Source of the DNA: an uncultured Eubacteriales bacterium
Lineage (GTDB): Bacteria; Bacillota; Clostridia; TANB77; CAG-508
NCBI GenBank assembly: GCA_949294555.1
Contig: CASFHP010000024.1
Coordinates: 1-32,520, forward strand
Direction: 5' to 3'
DNA: 32,520 nucleotides
Both the position numbers and the translations under genes were made by a program. This document shows, one piece after another, positions 15,779-23,269 of this stretch. The notes beneath the pieces were generated by a model. That model was not told the origin of the DNA, did no database searches, and saw only the letters and a program-made list of their open reading frames with translations. Positions within the stretch are counted from its first letter, which is position 1, and each line of letters begins with the position of its first letter.

Positions 15779-16373
15779 ATGGGAAATAAAACCAAAAAAC
15801 ATATAAAAAATATACTATTAGGTATTGCATTACTACCATATATTATTATAATGATTATGTGTATATATTATGCCATAACTGGTTATAGTATAGAATTTTA
15901 TGGGATTAAAACGTATTATGGATTGTATGCGATTGGAGAATTTCTAAGTGATGTTTGGGGGGAGATAATTGATTCAGTGTCGGATTTTCCTACTAATCTT
16001 ATTATAATACCTATAATCATTTTATGGATTGGATACCAAATATATTATTTTATTACATTTAAGAGAATTAGAAAAGAAAATAAAACAGAAATAAAAGGAA
16101 ATCATAGAAATATTTCAAAAAAGATAAATGTTAGAAAGATCATATTTTATATTTGTATTGCTTGTTGGGGCTTATATTTTGCATCAGGCATATATGCATT
16201 TTTCTTTGGTTCTTCGACTGGAGGACGGGCTATTTAACCCAGTGATGGAATATGGTATGGATGCATTGGTACATACATTAGTTTTGAATTTAATTGGATT
16301 TTCAATTATACCAATATTACCAATCTCATTATTATATATTATAATTTATGTAATAGTAAATAAGAAAAAATAA
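15779..16373 (+). pseudogene. Membrane protein paralogue 2, same frame break
   Basis: A tandem copy of the preceding gene, starting two bases after its +1-frame stop, with the same leader (AAAAAGGGG-aataatc-ATG). Frame 0 gives 152 residues, starting MGNKTKKHIKNILLGIALL and ending after FFFGSSTGGRAI at a stop (16235-16237). The +1 frame continues with LEDGLFNPVMEYGMDALVH and the same C-terminal helix PILPISLLYIIIYVIVNKK to 16373. The break falls at the same place as in paralogue 1, near ACTGGArrACGG. The two pieces overlap between 16128 and 16237. It is probably a four-helix membrane protein of unknown role, located between the HAD gene and purD. Confidence 0.6.
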
Positions 16374-16395
16374 ATATAAAGGAGAGGATAGATAA

Positions 16396-17697
16396 ATGAA
16401 AAAATGTCTATTACTAGGAAATGGTGGAAGAGAAGCCGTACTTGCTGAACAAATTGCAAAAGGATATGCGCTATATGCGATATTACCATATGCGAATCCA
16501 TCAATTGTAGAGCAAGTAGAAAAATCAAATGGAAAATATATCATAGGAGACCCATTTGATAAAGAACTTGTAGAAAAATTTGTAAAAGAAGAAGGAATTC
16601 AAGCAGCAGTTGTTAGCCAAGATAATTTGCTACAAGAAGGATTAATTGATTTAGCAAGAAAGCTTGGATTACAAACCTTTGGACCAACATCAAAAGGTGC
16701 AAAAGTAGAATGGAGTAAAACCTATGCTTTAGATATTGTAAAACAATTAGCACCTGAAATGATTATCAAAAATGAAAGTGTTAAAACTATTGAAGAATTA
16801 GATGAAGTTATGAAAAACTACAATGATGATAGTTTTGTTGTAAAACCAGAAGGATTAACAGGAGGAAAAGGTGTTAAAGTAGGCGGTATCCATTTTAAAG
16901 GAAAACAAGAAGGATATGATTATGCCAAATCTTGTTTAGAATCTGATGGAAGTGTTATTGTACAAGATAAAGTAGAAGGTAGAGAATTTACTGTTATGGC
17001 ATTAACAGATGGCGAAAATATCGTCGTAACACCAATTACTTTTGATTATCCATATCGTTTTGATAAAGATAAAGGACCAGGAACTGGTGGAATGGGTTGT
17101 CTTAGTTTTGAAAATGGATTATTACCATTCTTAGAGCAAAAAGATGTAGATGTATGTAGTAAATTAATAAAAGATACCATTCAATATGTCAATAAAGATA
17201 GCTTAGAATTTACAGGTGTTATCTATGGTGGATTTTTCAAATGTAAAGATGGTATTAAATTTATCGAATTTAATGCAAGATTTGGAGATCCAGAGGCGTT
17301 AAATGTTTTAAACTCTTTAGAAACACCATTTACAGAAGTATTAGAAAATATATTTAATAAAAAATTAAGTACAGAAAATTGCAAATTTAAAAAGAATTAT
17401 ACATTTACGATTTATGTCGTAAGTCCAGATTATGCAATTAGAAAAAGTAAAGAACCATGTAGATTTACAGTCAATAAAAAAGCAATTGAAGAAAGTGGTG
17501 CTAAAATATATTTTGCAAGCACAAAACCAGTAGAAGGGAATACTTATGAAGCTGTGGGGACTTCAAGATTATTTGGTATAACAACAATGGGAAATACATT
17601 AGAAGAAGCAAAAGAAAAGGCATATAAAGCACTAGAAGGAAATATTAGTGATAATTTAGATTATAGAAAAGATATTGGAGAAATTTACGAACATTAG
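16396..17697 (+). CDS. purD: GAR synthetase PurD (divergent)
   Basis: Phosphoribosylamine-glycine ligase joins glycine to PRA with ATP (step 2). It has 433 residues and the ATP-grasp fold. Landmarks are LLLGNGGREAVLAEQI at the start (usual form GSGGREHAL), LQTFGPTSKGAKVEWSKTYA, VVKPEGLTGGKGVKVGG, DKGPGTGGMGCLS, GVIYGGFFKCKDG and FIEFNARFGDPEALNVLNSL. The changed N-terminal motif (EAV for EHA) and several substitutions make it a divergent PurD, but the ATP-grasp residues are there. GGAGAGGATAG lies upstream of the ATG. It is convergent with purN across palindrome B. Confidence 0.92.
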   Translation: MKKCLLLGNGGREAVLAEQIAKGYALYAILPYANPSIVEQVEKSNGKYIIGDPFDKELVEKFVKEEGIQAAVVSQDNLLQEGLIDLARKLGLQTFGPTSKGAKVEWSKTYALDIVKQLAPEMIIKNESVKTIEELDEVMKNYNDDSFVVKPEGLTGGKGVKVGGIHFKGKQEGYDYAKSCLESDGSVIVQDKVEGREFTVMALTDGENIVVTPITFDYPYRFDKDKGPGTGGMGCLSFENGLLPFLEQKDVDVCSKLIKDTIQYVNKDSLEFTGVIYGGFFKCKDGIKFIEFNARFGDPEALNVLNSLETPFTEVLENIFNKKLSTENCKFKKNYTFTIYVVSPDYAIRKSKEPCRFTVNKKAIEESGAKIYFASTKPVEGNTYEAVGTSRLFGITTMGNTLEEAKEKAYKALEGNISDNLDYRKDIGEIYEH

Positions 17698-17700
17698 GCT

Positions 17701-17838
17701 AATTGGGGACGGAGATGATGATTTTGGGGACGGAGCAAAAAATCATCATTATTGAAAAATAATTTATAATATAATTTTAAGAATATATAATGATGATTTT
17801 TTGCTCCGTCCCCAAAATCATCATCTCTGTCCCCAATT
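17701..17838. repeat. Palindromic repeat element B (purD/purN)
   Basis: 52-bp inverted arms (17701-17752 and 17787-17838) with one G/T-compatible mismatch and a 34-nt AT-rich spacer. It has the same core as elements A and C, and its outer end again contains GGGGAC(G/A)GAG, so the GGGGAC motif occurs twice per arm. It fills the gap between two convergent genes and could terminate both. Confidence 0.85.
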
Positions 17839-17843
17839 GGATA

Positions 17844-18416
17844 CTAAAGTTCACCTGTTTCAAATTTCTTAATCACATTAACTAATTGAATTTTTTCAGC
17901 AGCTTGTACTTTACTTGCTAAAGTTTCAGGGGTATCTGTTTCTAAAACATCAACAACAGTTTGACTAATGATATTACCTTTGTCATATTCGTTATTGATA
18001 TAATGAACAGTTACGCCACTTTGTTTTTCTTTAGCGTCGATAACTGCTTTGTGGACATGCATACCATGCATTCCTTTACCACCATATTTAGGAAGTAAAG
18101 AAGGATGTGTATTAATGATTGTATAATTAGAAAGTAGTTTATCACCAATTAATTTTAAATAACCTGCTAGAACAATTAAGTTAATGTCATAATGAGATAA
18201 TACTTCATATAATTCATTATCAATATCTTGATAATTCTTATTTTTAATTACATAAGTAGGAATATTTGCTTTTTTGGCTCTTTCTAATGCAAAAGCATCA
18301 GGATTGTTAGAAACAACTAATACAATTTGAGAATGTAATTCTTTTTTATCAATAGCGTCAATAATAGATTGTAGTGTAGAGCCATTGCCAGAAGCAAAAA
18401 CAACTAAATTATACAT
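17844..18416 (-). CDS. purN: GAR formyltransferase PurN
   Basis: Transfers the formyl group from 10-formyl-THF to GAR (step 3). It has 190 residues. The catalytic trio is visible: Asn102 and His104 in IINTHPSLLPKYGGKGMHG, and Asp145 in HYINNEYDKGNII. The N-terminal VVFASGNGSTLQSIIDAI and ILAGYLKLIG-like segment (VLAGYLKLIG) are typical. AAGGAG lies before the ATG and a strong promoter at 18455-18483 serves it. It is divergent from purF, giving a shared regulatory gap of about 160 bases. Confidence 0.95.
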   Translation of the reverse strand: MYNLVVFASGNGSTLQSIIDAIDKKELHSQIVLVVSNNPDAFALERAKKANIPTYVIKNKNYQDIDNELYEVLSHYDINLIVLAGYLKLIGDKLLSNYTIINTHPSLLPKYGGKGMHGMHVHKAVIDAKEKQSGVTVHYINNEYDKGNIISQTVVDVLETDTPETLASKVQAAEKIQLVNVIKKFETGEL

Positions 18417-18454
18417 AAAAACAACTCCTTATATAAATTTGTATAGTTGATTGC

Positions 18455-18483
18455 ATTGTAGCAAAAACACAATCAAATGTCAA
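18455..18483 (-). promoter_or_regulatory. Promoter for purN
   Basis: On the minus strand consensus TTGACA (18483-18478), a 17-nt spacer and TACAAT (18460-18455). The leader is about 30 nt, with no riboswitch seen. Confidence 0.8.
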
Positions 18484-18574
18484 ATTGAAGGAAAAAAATG
18501 ACAAAGACAAAAAACAAAATTTGTTATATAATAAATTTATCATATAAACAAAATAGAAAGAGAGTAGTGGAAAA

Positions 18575-19999
18575 ATGTTTGGAAAAAAAATAAAAGAAGA
18601 ATGTGGAATTTATGGAATTTATGGAATCAAAAATAATGAGGATGTAGTAACACCTGTATGTGTTGGACTATCAGGGCTTCAACATAGAGGGGAAGAAAGC
18701 TGTGGAATTGCAGTGAATGAAGATGGTGTTATTCATTTTCATAAAGATTTAGGTTTAGTATCCGAGGTATTTACAAAACATGTTCAAAATTCATTACCAA
18801 CAGGTAAAATGGCAATTGGACATGTTAGATATTCAACAACAGGAGAAAGTAGAAAAGAAAATGCACAACCTATGGTTGTAAGGCATAAAAAAGGAAATTT
18901 AGCAATTGTGCATAATGGAAACATTACCAATGCTTTAGAACTAAAAAGAGAACTAGAAGACGAAGGTGCTATTTTTACAACAACTAGTGATACAGAAGTT
19001 ATCTGTCATATTATTGTAAGAGAAAGAATAAAAACAAATTCAATAGAAGAAGCTATAAAAAATACAATGAAAATTTTAAAAGGTGCCTATTCTTTATTAA
19101 TCATATCATCTCAAAAATTGATTGCTGTAAGAGATCCACAAGGATTTAGACCATTATGTATGGGACATTTAGGAGAAGATATTGTGTTTGCTTCAGAAAG
19201 CTGTGCTTTAGACATTACAGGTGCAACATTTGAAAGAGATATTGAACCAGGAGAGATTGTAGTTGTTACAGATAATCAAGTGAAAAGTGAAAAATATATG
19301 CCAAATGAAAGAAAAGGAATGTGTATCTTTGAATATATCTATTTTGCAAGACCAGATTCTATTATAGATGGAATCAATGTACATATATTCAGAGAGAATG
19401 CAGGAAGATACTTAGCAAGACAAGCCCCAGTAGATGCGGATATTGTAGCAGGTGTTCCAGATTCTGGATTAGACGCAGCTTTAGGATATTCAAAAGAATC
19501 AAAAATACCTTATGACATGGTATTTACAAAAAGCAAATATATCGGAAGAACTTTCATACAAAACGCACAGAGTAAAAGAAAAGATTTGGTAGCATTGAAA
19601 CTAAATCCTTTAAAAGAAACCGTAAAAGGAAAGAAAATTGTTTTAGTAGAGGATTCAATTGTAAGAGGAACAACCATAACAAGAATCATAAAAACGCTAA
19701 AAGAAGCAGGAGCAAAAGAAGTACATATAAGAGTCGCATCACCAGCTTTTGTAGGGGTTTGCTATTTTGGAACAGACGTTGATAAAAAAGAAGCATTAAT
19801 TGCAAATCAAATGACAAAAGAAGAGATTCAAGAAAAAATTGGAGCAGACTCTTTGGAATATCTAAGCATGGATAGCTTAAAAGAAATCGCCAAAGGATGT
19901 AAAATAAATGATTTCTGCTATGGATGTTTTACAGGAACATATCCAATTGAAGTACCAGAAACACTTGAAAAAGATAGATTTGAAAAAATTAAATTTTAA
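18575..19999 (+). CDS. purF: Amidophosphoribosyltransferase PurF, Fe-S type
   Basis: First committed step of purine synthesis: PRPP plus glutamine to PRA. It has 474 residues. The N-terminal nucleophile glutamine domain begins at Cys10 (EECGIYGIYG) after a short propeptide that is normally cleaved. Further marks are LQHRGEESCGIA, GHVRYSTTG, VHNGNITN and TSDTEVICHI. The PRTase domain has VLVEDSIVRGTT (PRPP loop). Cysteines in KGMCIFEYIYFARPDS, GVCYFGTD and DFCYGCFTG match the [4Fe-4S] ligand pattern of the Bacillus-type enzyme. The ribosome site is modest (GAAAGAGAG). A TATAAT lies at about 18525 but I see no good -35. A 312-bp palindrome follows the gene. Confidence 0.96.
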   Translation: MFGKKIKEECGIYGIYGIKNNEDVVTPVCVGLSGLQHRGEESCGIAVNEDGVIHFHKDLGLVSEVFTKHVQNSLPTGKMAIGHVRYSTTGESRKENAQPMVVRHKKGNLAIVHNGNITNALELKRELEDEGAIFTTTSDTEVICHIIVRERIKTNSIEEAIKNTMKILKGAYSLLIISSQKLIAVRDPQGFRPLCMGHLGEDIVFASESCALDITGATFERDIEPGEIVVVTDNQVKSEKYMPNERKGMCIFEYIYFARPDSIIDGINVHIFRENAGRYLARQAPVDADIVAGVPDSGLDAALGYSKESKIPYDMVFTKSKYIGRTFIQNAQSKRKDLVALKLNPLKETVKGKKIVLVEDSIVRGTTITRIIKTLKEAGAKEVHIRVASPAFVGVCYFGTDVDKKEALIANQMTKEEIQEKIGADSLEYLSMDSLKEIAKGCKINDFCYGCFTGTYPIEVPETLEKDRFEKIKF

Positions 20000-20005
20000 T
20001 TAAAG

Positions 20006-20317
20006 AAGGGATTTTGGGGACAAACTCAATTTTCCTTTTTTTAAGAAGTTAAGCACAAAAAAATATAGAATATAAAAGAATGAAACGATTTTGCGTATCT
20101 AAATTTGAATTTAGAAATTATTAAAGAAAAAAGTGAGGGATGTTCACGCTTGAAAAATTCGTTCGAATTTTGAGGGCTGAGTGAAAGAGGCTCACTTTTT
20201 TATTTTAGAATTTCTATGAAAATTTAGCTTATACAAAATTGCTTCATTCTTTTATATTCTATGTTTTTTAAGATTATAATCAAAAAAGGAAAATTGAGTT
20301 TGTCCCCAAAATCCCTT
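20006..20317. repeat. Large palindromic element D (purF/purC), MITE-like
   Basis: Outer arms of 36 bp are perfect (20006-20041 and 20282-20317) and contain GATTTTGGGGAC, the motif of elements A-C. Inner arms at about 20058-20084 and 20243-20269 are nearly perfect, and the next segments are also partly complementary. The middle has AAAAAAGTGAG (about 20130) against CTCACTTTTTT (about 20190), with smaller nested pairs such as TTCAC/GTGAA. The whole 312 bp can fold into one long stem. The central hairpin followed by TTTTTT would terminate purF. There is no ORF. It is the only content between convergent purF and purC. Confidence 0.8.
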
Positions 20318-20324
20318 TTTAGAA

Positions 20325-21176
20325 TTATTCATATTTTTTTCCTGTTAACATTTCATAAGCTTCAATATATCTTTGTCTTGTTGTCATGATTACGTTTTCA
20401 GGAATTGGTGTATCTCCTTCAGGATTATATCCAGTAGATTTTATCCAATCACGAAGATATTGTTTATCAAAGCTTTTTGGGCTTGTTCCAACTTGATAGT
20501 CTTTTGCAACCCAGAATCTACTAGAATCAGGAGTTAATACCTCGTCTCCTAAAACTAATTCTCCATTTTCATCAAGTCCGAATTCAAATTTTGTATCTGC
20601 AATAATAACACCTTTTGTTGCAGCATATTCAGAACATTTTGTATATACTTCAATTGTTTTAGCTCTTAATTTTTCAGCTAAATCTTTTCCAATTAAATCA
20701 CAAACTTCTTCAAAAGAAATATTTTCATCATGCCCTTCTTTAGCCTTTGTTGTAGGCGTAAAGATTGGTTCAGGCAATTTTTGAGCTTCTTGTAAACCTT
20801 CTGGTAAATTGATACCACAAACAATTCTGTCATTTAGATAGCTTTTCCAACCAGAACCTGTAATATATCCTCTTACAATACATTCTACTGGAATCATTTT
20901 TAATTTTTTAACTAACATACTTCTTCCTTCAAATTCAGGTGTTTGGAACTCTTCAGGAAAATCTTTCAAATCTGTTGAAATAACATGATTTGGTATTATA
21001 TTTTTTGTATAATCAAACCAAAATTCAGAAATTTGATTTAATATTTTTCCTTTATCAGGGATTAAATTAGGTAAAATATAGTCAAATGCAGAAATTCTAT
21101 CAGAAACAACAAGTAATAATTTGTCATTATCTACCTCATAAATTTCACGAACTTTACCACTACTAATTTTTTTCAT
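20325..21176 (-). CDS. purC: SAICAR synthetase PurC
   Basis: Joins aspartate to CAIR with ATP (step 7). It has 283 residues, the longer PurC form. Motifs: SSGKVREIYEVDNDKLLLVV, SDRISAFDYILP, IPVECIVRGYITGSGWKSY, IADTKFEFGLDENGELVLGD and EVLTPDSSRFW, with the C-terminal DKQYLRDWI. On its strand AAAGGAA is found about ten bases before the ATG. Palindrome C separates it from purE upstream on the same strand, so whether they share a transcript is unclear. Confidence 0.96.
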   Translation of the reverse strand: MKKISSGKVREIYEVDNDKLLLVVSDRISAFDYILPNLIPDKGKILNQISEFWFDYTKNIIPNHVISTDLKDFPEEFQTPEFEGRSMLVKKLKMIPVECIVRGYITGSGWKSYLNDRIVCGINLPEGLQEAQKLPEPIFTPTTKAKEGHDENISFEEVCDLIGKDLAEKLRAKTIEVYTKCSEYAATKGVIIADTKFEFGLDENGELVLGDEVLTPDSSRFWVAKDYQVGTSPKSFDKQYLRDWIKSTGYNPEGDTPIPENVIMTTRQRYIEAYEMLTGKKYE

Positions 21177-21205
21177 TTTTTCACATTCCTTTCAAACTTT
21201 ATTTT

Positions 21206-21333
21206 TTTGACGGATGATGATTTTGGGGACGGAGCAAAAAATCATCATTCTATTCTATAAAACTTACAAAATAGTATAATTTTTATTAAAATGATGATTT
21301 TTTGCTCCGTCCCCAAAATCATCACCCGTCAAA
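21206..21333. repeat. Palindromic repeat element C (purE-purC)
   Basis: 44-bp inverted arms (21206-21249 and 21290-21333) with one mismatch and a 40-nt AT-rich spacer unrelated to those of A and B. The same 37-bp core is present; the outer ends (TTTGACGG) are unique. It lies between two genes transcribed in the same direction. Confidence 0.85.
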
Positions 21334-21342
21334 TATAAATGA

Positions 21343-21870
21343 TTATTTATTCATATTTTCTAAATAATTTGCATATCCCATTTCTTGAAGTTTTTCATCT
21401 TTTTTAGAAACCGCATCTTTTAAAGAATTTTTATAAGCTGCTAATTTTTCTTTTACATTTTCATCTCCAACAGCCAAGATAGAAGTTGCAAGGATACCAG
21501 CATTTTTAGCTCCATTGATAGCAACTGTTGCAACTGGAATTCCTGAAGGCATTTGAACGATTGAATATAAAGAGTCAACGCCTCCTAATGTTTTTGTATG
21601 AATTGGAATACCGATTACTGGAACAGTAGGTAACATTGCTGCAAATACACCAGGTAAGTGTGCAGCACCTCCAGCACCAGCAATTACAACTTTTACACCA
21701 TTTTCTTTTAAGCTATTTGCATATTCCATAGCTTTTTCAGGTGTTCTGTGAACAGAAAGAATTTTCATTTCGTAAGAGATACCCATATCCTCTAAAAATT
21801 TAGCGGCATCTTTCATAATAGATAAATCAGAATCACTTCCCATAATAATGGCAACATCAAAATTTTTCAT
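21343..21870 (-). CDS. purE: N5-CAIR mutase PurE
   Basis: Moves the carboxyl group to make CAIR (step 6). It has 175 residues from the ATG at 21870, which has AAGGAGGA just before it. The frame is open further upstream to 22035, but those residues overlap the kinase gene and have no PurE character. Motifs: VAIIMGSDSDLSIMKDAA, MKILSVHRTPEKAMEYA with His41, VIAGAGGAAHLPGVFA and IGIPIHTKTLGGVDSLYS. It resembles class I PurE, which usually works with PurK. purK is not in the window. Confidence 0.94.
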   Translation of the reverse strand: MKNFDVAIIMGSDSDLSIMKDAAKFLEDMGISYEMKILSVHRTPEKAMEYANSLKENGVKVVIAGAGGAAHLPGVFAAMLPTVPVIGIPIHTKTLGGVDSLYSIVQMPSGIPVATVAINGAKNAGILATSILAVGDENVKEKLAAYKNSLKDAVSKKDEKLQEMGYANYLENMNK

Positions 21871-21903
21871 TTTTTCCTCCTTAAATATTTTTTTATTTAT
21901 TTT

Positions 21904-21932
21904 ATTGTATAGGAAATTGGCTTTTATCTTAA
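21904..21932 (-). promoter_or_regulatory. Possible promoter for purE
   Basis: On the minus strand TTAAGA (21932-21927), a 17-nt spacer and TACAAT (21909-21904). The -35 is weak. The kinase gene just upstream could also read through. Confidence 0.4.
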
Positions 21933-21955
21933 ATAGATATAAGATTTTTCCTATA

Positions 21956-22858
21956 TTAAGATTTTCTCCTACTACCAAGTTGGCTAATGACAGTTCTAGA
22001 AGCCTTATTAGCAGTTGAAAATATCTTATTAACAAAATCGGAATTTATGGTATCTGTATAGGCATACCCTTGAATAACAGAAGCAAAGAAAGCATCACCT
22101 GCACCTGAAGAATCAACAACCTTTGCAATAACCTCAGGTTCCTTATCAATGGCTTTTAATTCATTGCCTTCTTTAAAGATAAAGGTAGCACCTTTTTTTC
22201 CTTTTGTAACAACCAACAAATCTAAGTCAAGTAAATTAAAGAAATCAAATTCGTTTTGTATTTGTAAACGCTCAAATAGTAAAGGTTTTACAGTTTCATT
22301 CAATTGAATTAAATTTGCTGTTTTGAAAAACATAGTTAAATATTGTTTTGTAAAATGTTCAATAAAACGAATATGTCCAATGTCTAGACAAACTTTTTTG
22401 TTCTTAAGATTTGAGATAAAATCAAAATTAATGGTTTCAAATTTATCTAAAAGAACATAAATATCATTTTTTAAGATATCTTCTGGCAATTCTATTGGAA
22501 GATTATCTCTAAAAAATAAAGTGCGTTTATTGGTTATAGGTGAATACCAACTATGAATAATGCTATTATCACCTAATTCACTTTGATTTGGAATAATAAT
22601 ATTCATAATAGAAGTTGAAATATCATCACGACGAACAAGACTTGTATTAACATTGCCAGCTTCTAAAGAAGAAAGGGCAATATCACCTTCTTTATCTTTA
22701 CCACAAGTACCAACGGCATAACAGGTTTCGCTTAAATAAGACAAGTTGTATAATGTGTTCCAGTTACTACCACCGCCATCTTGTTTGATTAATTCTAAAT
22801 CTCCATTATAGATATTATCTAAGATGATATCTCCATGAGATATAAATAGTTTAGGCAT
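21956..22858 (-). CDS. PfkB/ribokinase-family kinase
   Basis: A 300-residue sugar or nucleoside kinase of the ribokinase fold. The N-terminal part has the GGGSNWNTLYNLSYL (substrate-side glycines) and AVGTCGKDKEGDIA segments. The C-terminal signature VVDSSGAGDAFFASVIQGY carries the anion hole GAGD (252-255) with catalytic Asp255. The substrate cannot be read from the sequence. Its place upstream of purE hints at a ribose or nucleoside substrate, which is inference only. The start is at 22858 with GGGAGG eight bases upstream; a Met seven codons earlier contains the ribosome site itself and is rejected. Confidence 0.85.
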   Translation of the reverse strand: MPKLFISHGDIILDNIYNGDLELIKQDGGGSNWNTLYNLSYLSETCYAVGTCGKDKEGDIALSSLEAGNVNTSLVRRDDISTSIMNIIIPNQSELGDNSIIHSWYSPITNKRTLFFRDNLPIELPEDILKNDIYVLLDKFETINFDFISNLKNKKVCLDIGHIRFIEHFTKQYLTMFFKTANLIQLNETVKPLLFERLQIQNEFDFFNLLDLDLLVVTKGKKGATFIFKEGNELKAIDKEPEVIAKVVDSSGAGDAFFASVIQGYAYTDTINSDFVNKIFSTANKASRTVISQLGSRRKS

Positions 22859-22959
22859 AATCGATTCCTCCCAAGGCAAATTATATTATAAAAACGCAAA
22901 ATATACAAGTATTTCTGGAATAAAACAATAAATTGCAACCAAATTCAACATAATTTTAC

Positions 22960-23148
22960 AGTTCAGTGTACAATTCCTCAAGGATATATATATTATATTT
23001 TTCGCTATCCCAACACTTTACATACTCTAACTAAATCAGCTCCCATGGGACTATCGCTGATTTAATAAGAGTATATATCGTGTCGGTCCCCCCGAAACTC
23101 GCTTAAAATATAATATATATATATCCTTGAGGAATTGTACACTGAACT
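22960..23148. repeat. Large palindromic element E (kinase/HD gene)
   Basis: A 189-bp imperfect palindrome between two divergent genes. The outer arms share AGTTCAGTGTACAATTCCTC and then AAGGATATATATAT, running into TATATTTT; the right arm has two extra bases in the AT run. Inner pairs include TACTCT/AGAGTA and AAATCAGC/GCTGATTT around CCCATGGG. No ORF and no GGGGACGG core, so it is a different family from elements A-D. Probably a MITE-like element or a very long hairpin. Confidence 0.75.
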
Positions 23149-23193
23149 ATAACACATATAATTTTGTCAAAAAATGCATAAAACTTGTAATTA

Positions 23194-23222
23194 TGTACAA
23201 ATTTCAATAATTATGGTATAAT
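23194..23222 (+). promoter_or_regulatory. Possible promoter for the HD-domain gene
   Basis: TGTACA (23194-23199), a 17-nt spacer and TATAAT (23217-23222). The -10 is perfect, the -35 partial. Confidence 0.45.
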
Positions 23223-23269
23223 TCTGATAGTGTTAATTTATATAATGTAAGAAAGGATTGAAATAATCA

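Noticed and set aside
20130..20205. T-box or other riboswitch in the middle of element D
   Set aside because: The segment is palindromic as part of the larger element and lies between 3' ends of two convergent genes; no T-box or other aptamer motif was found.
12857..21333. CRISPR array from the recurring GGGGACGGAG sequences
   Set aside because: Copies are kilobases apart, arranged as inverted pairs with gene-sized gaps; there are no regular short spacers and no cas genes.
21871..22035. N-terminal extension of purE
   Set aside because: It overlaps the end of the kinase gene and lacks PurE features. GGAGG supports the start at 21870.
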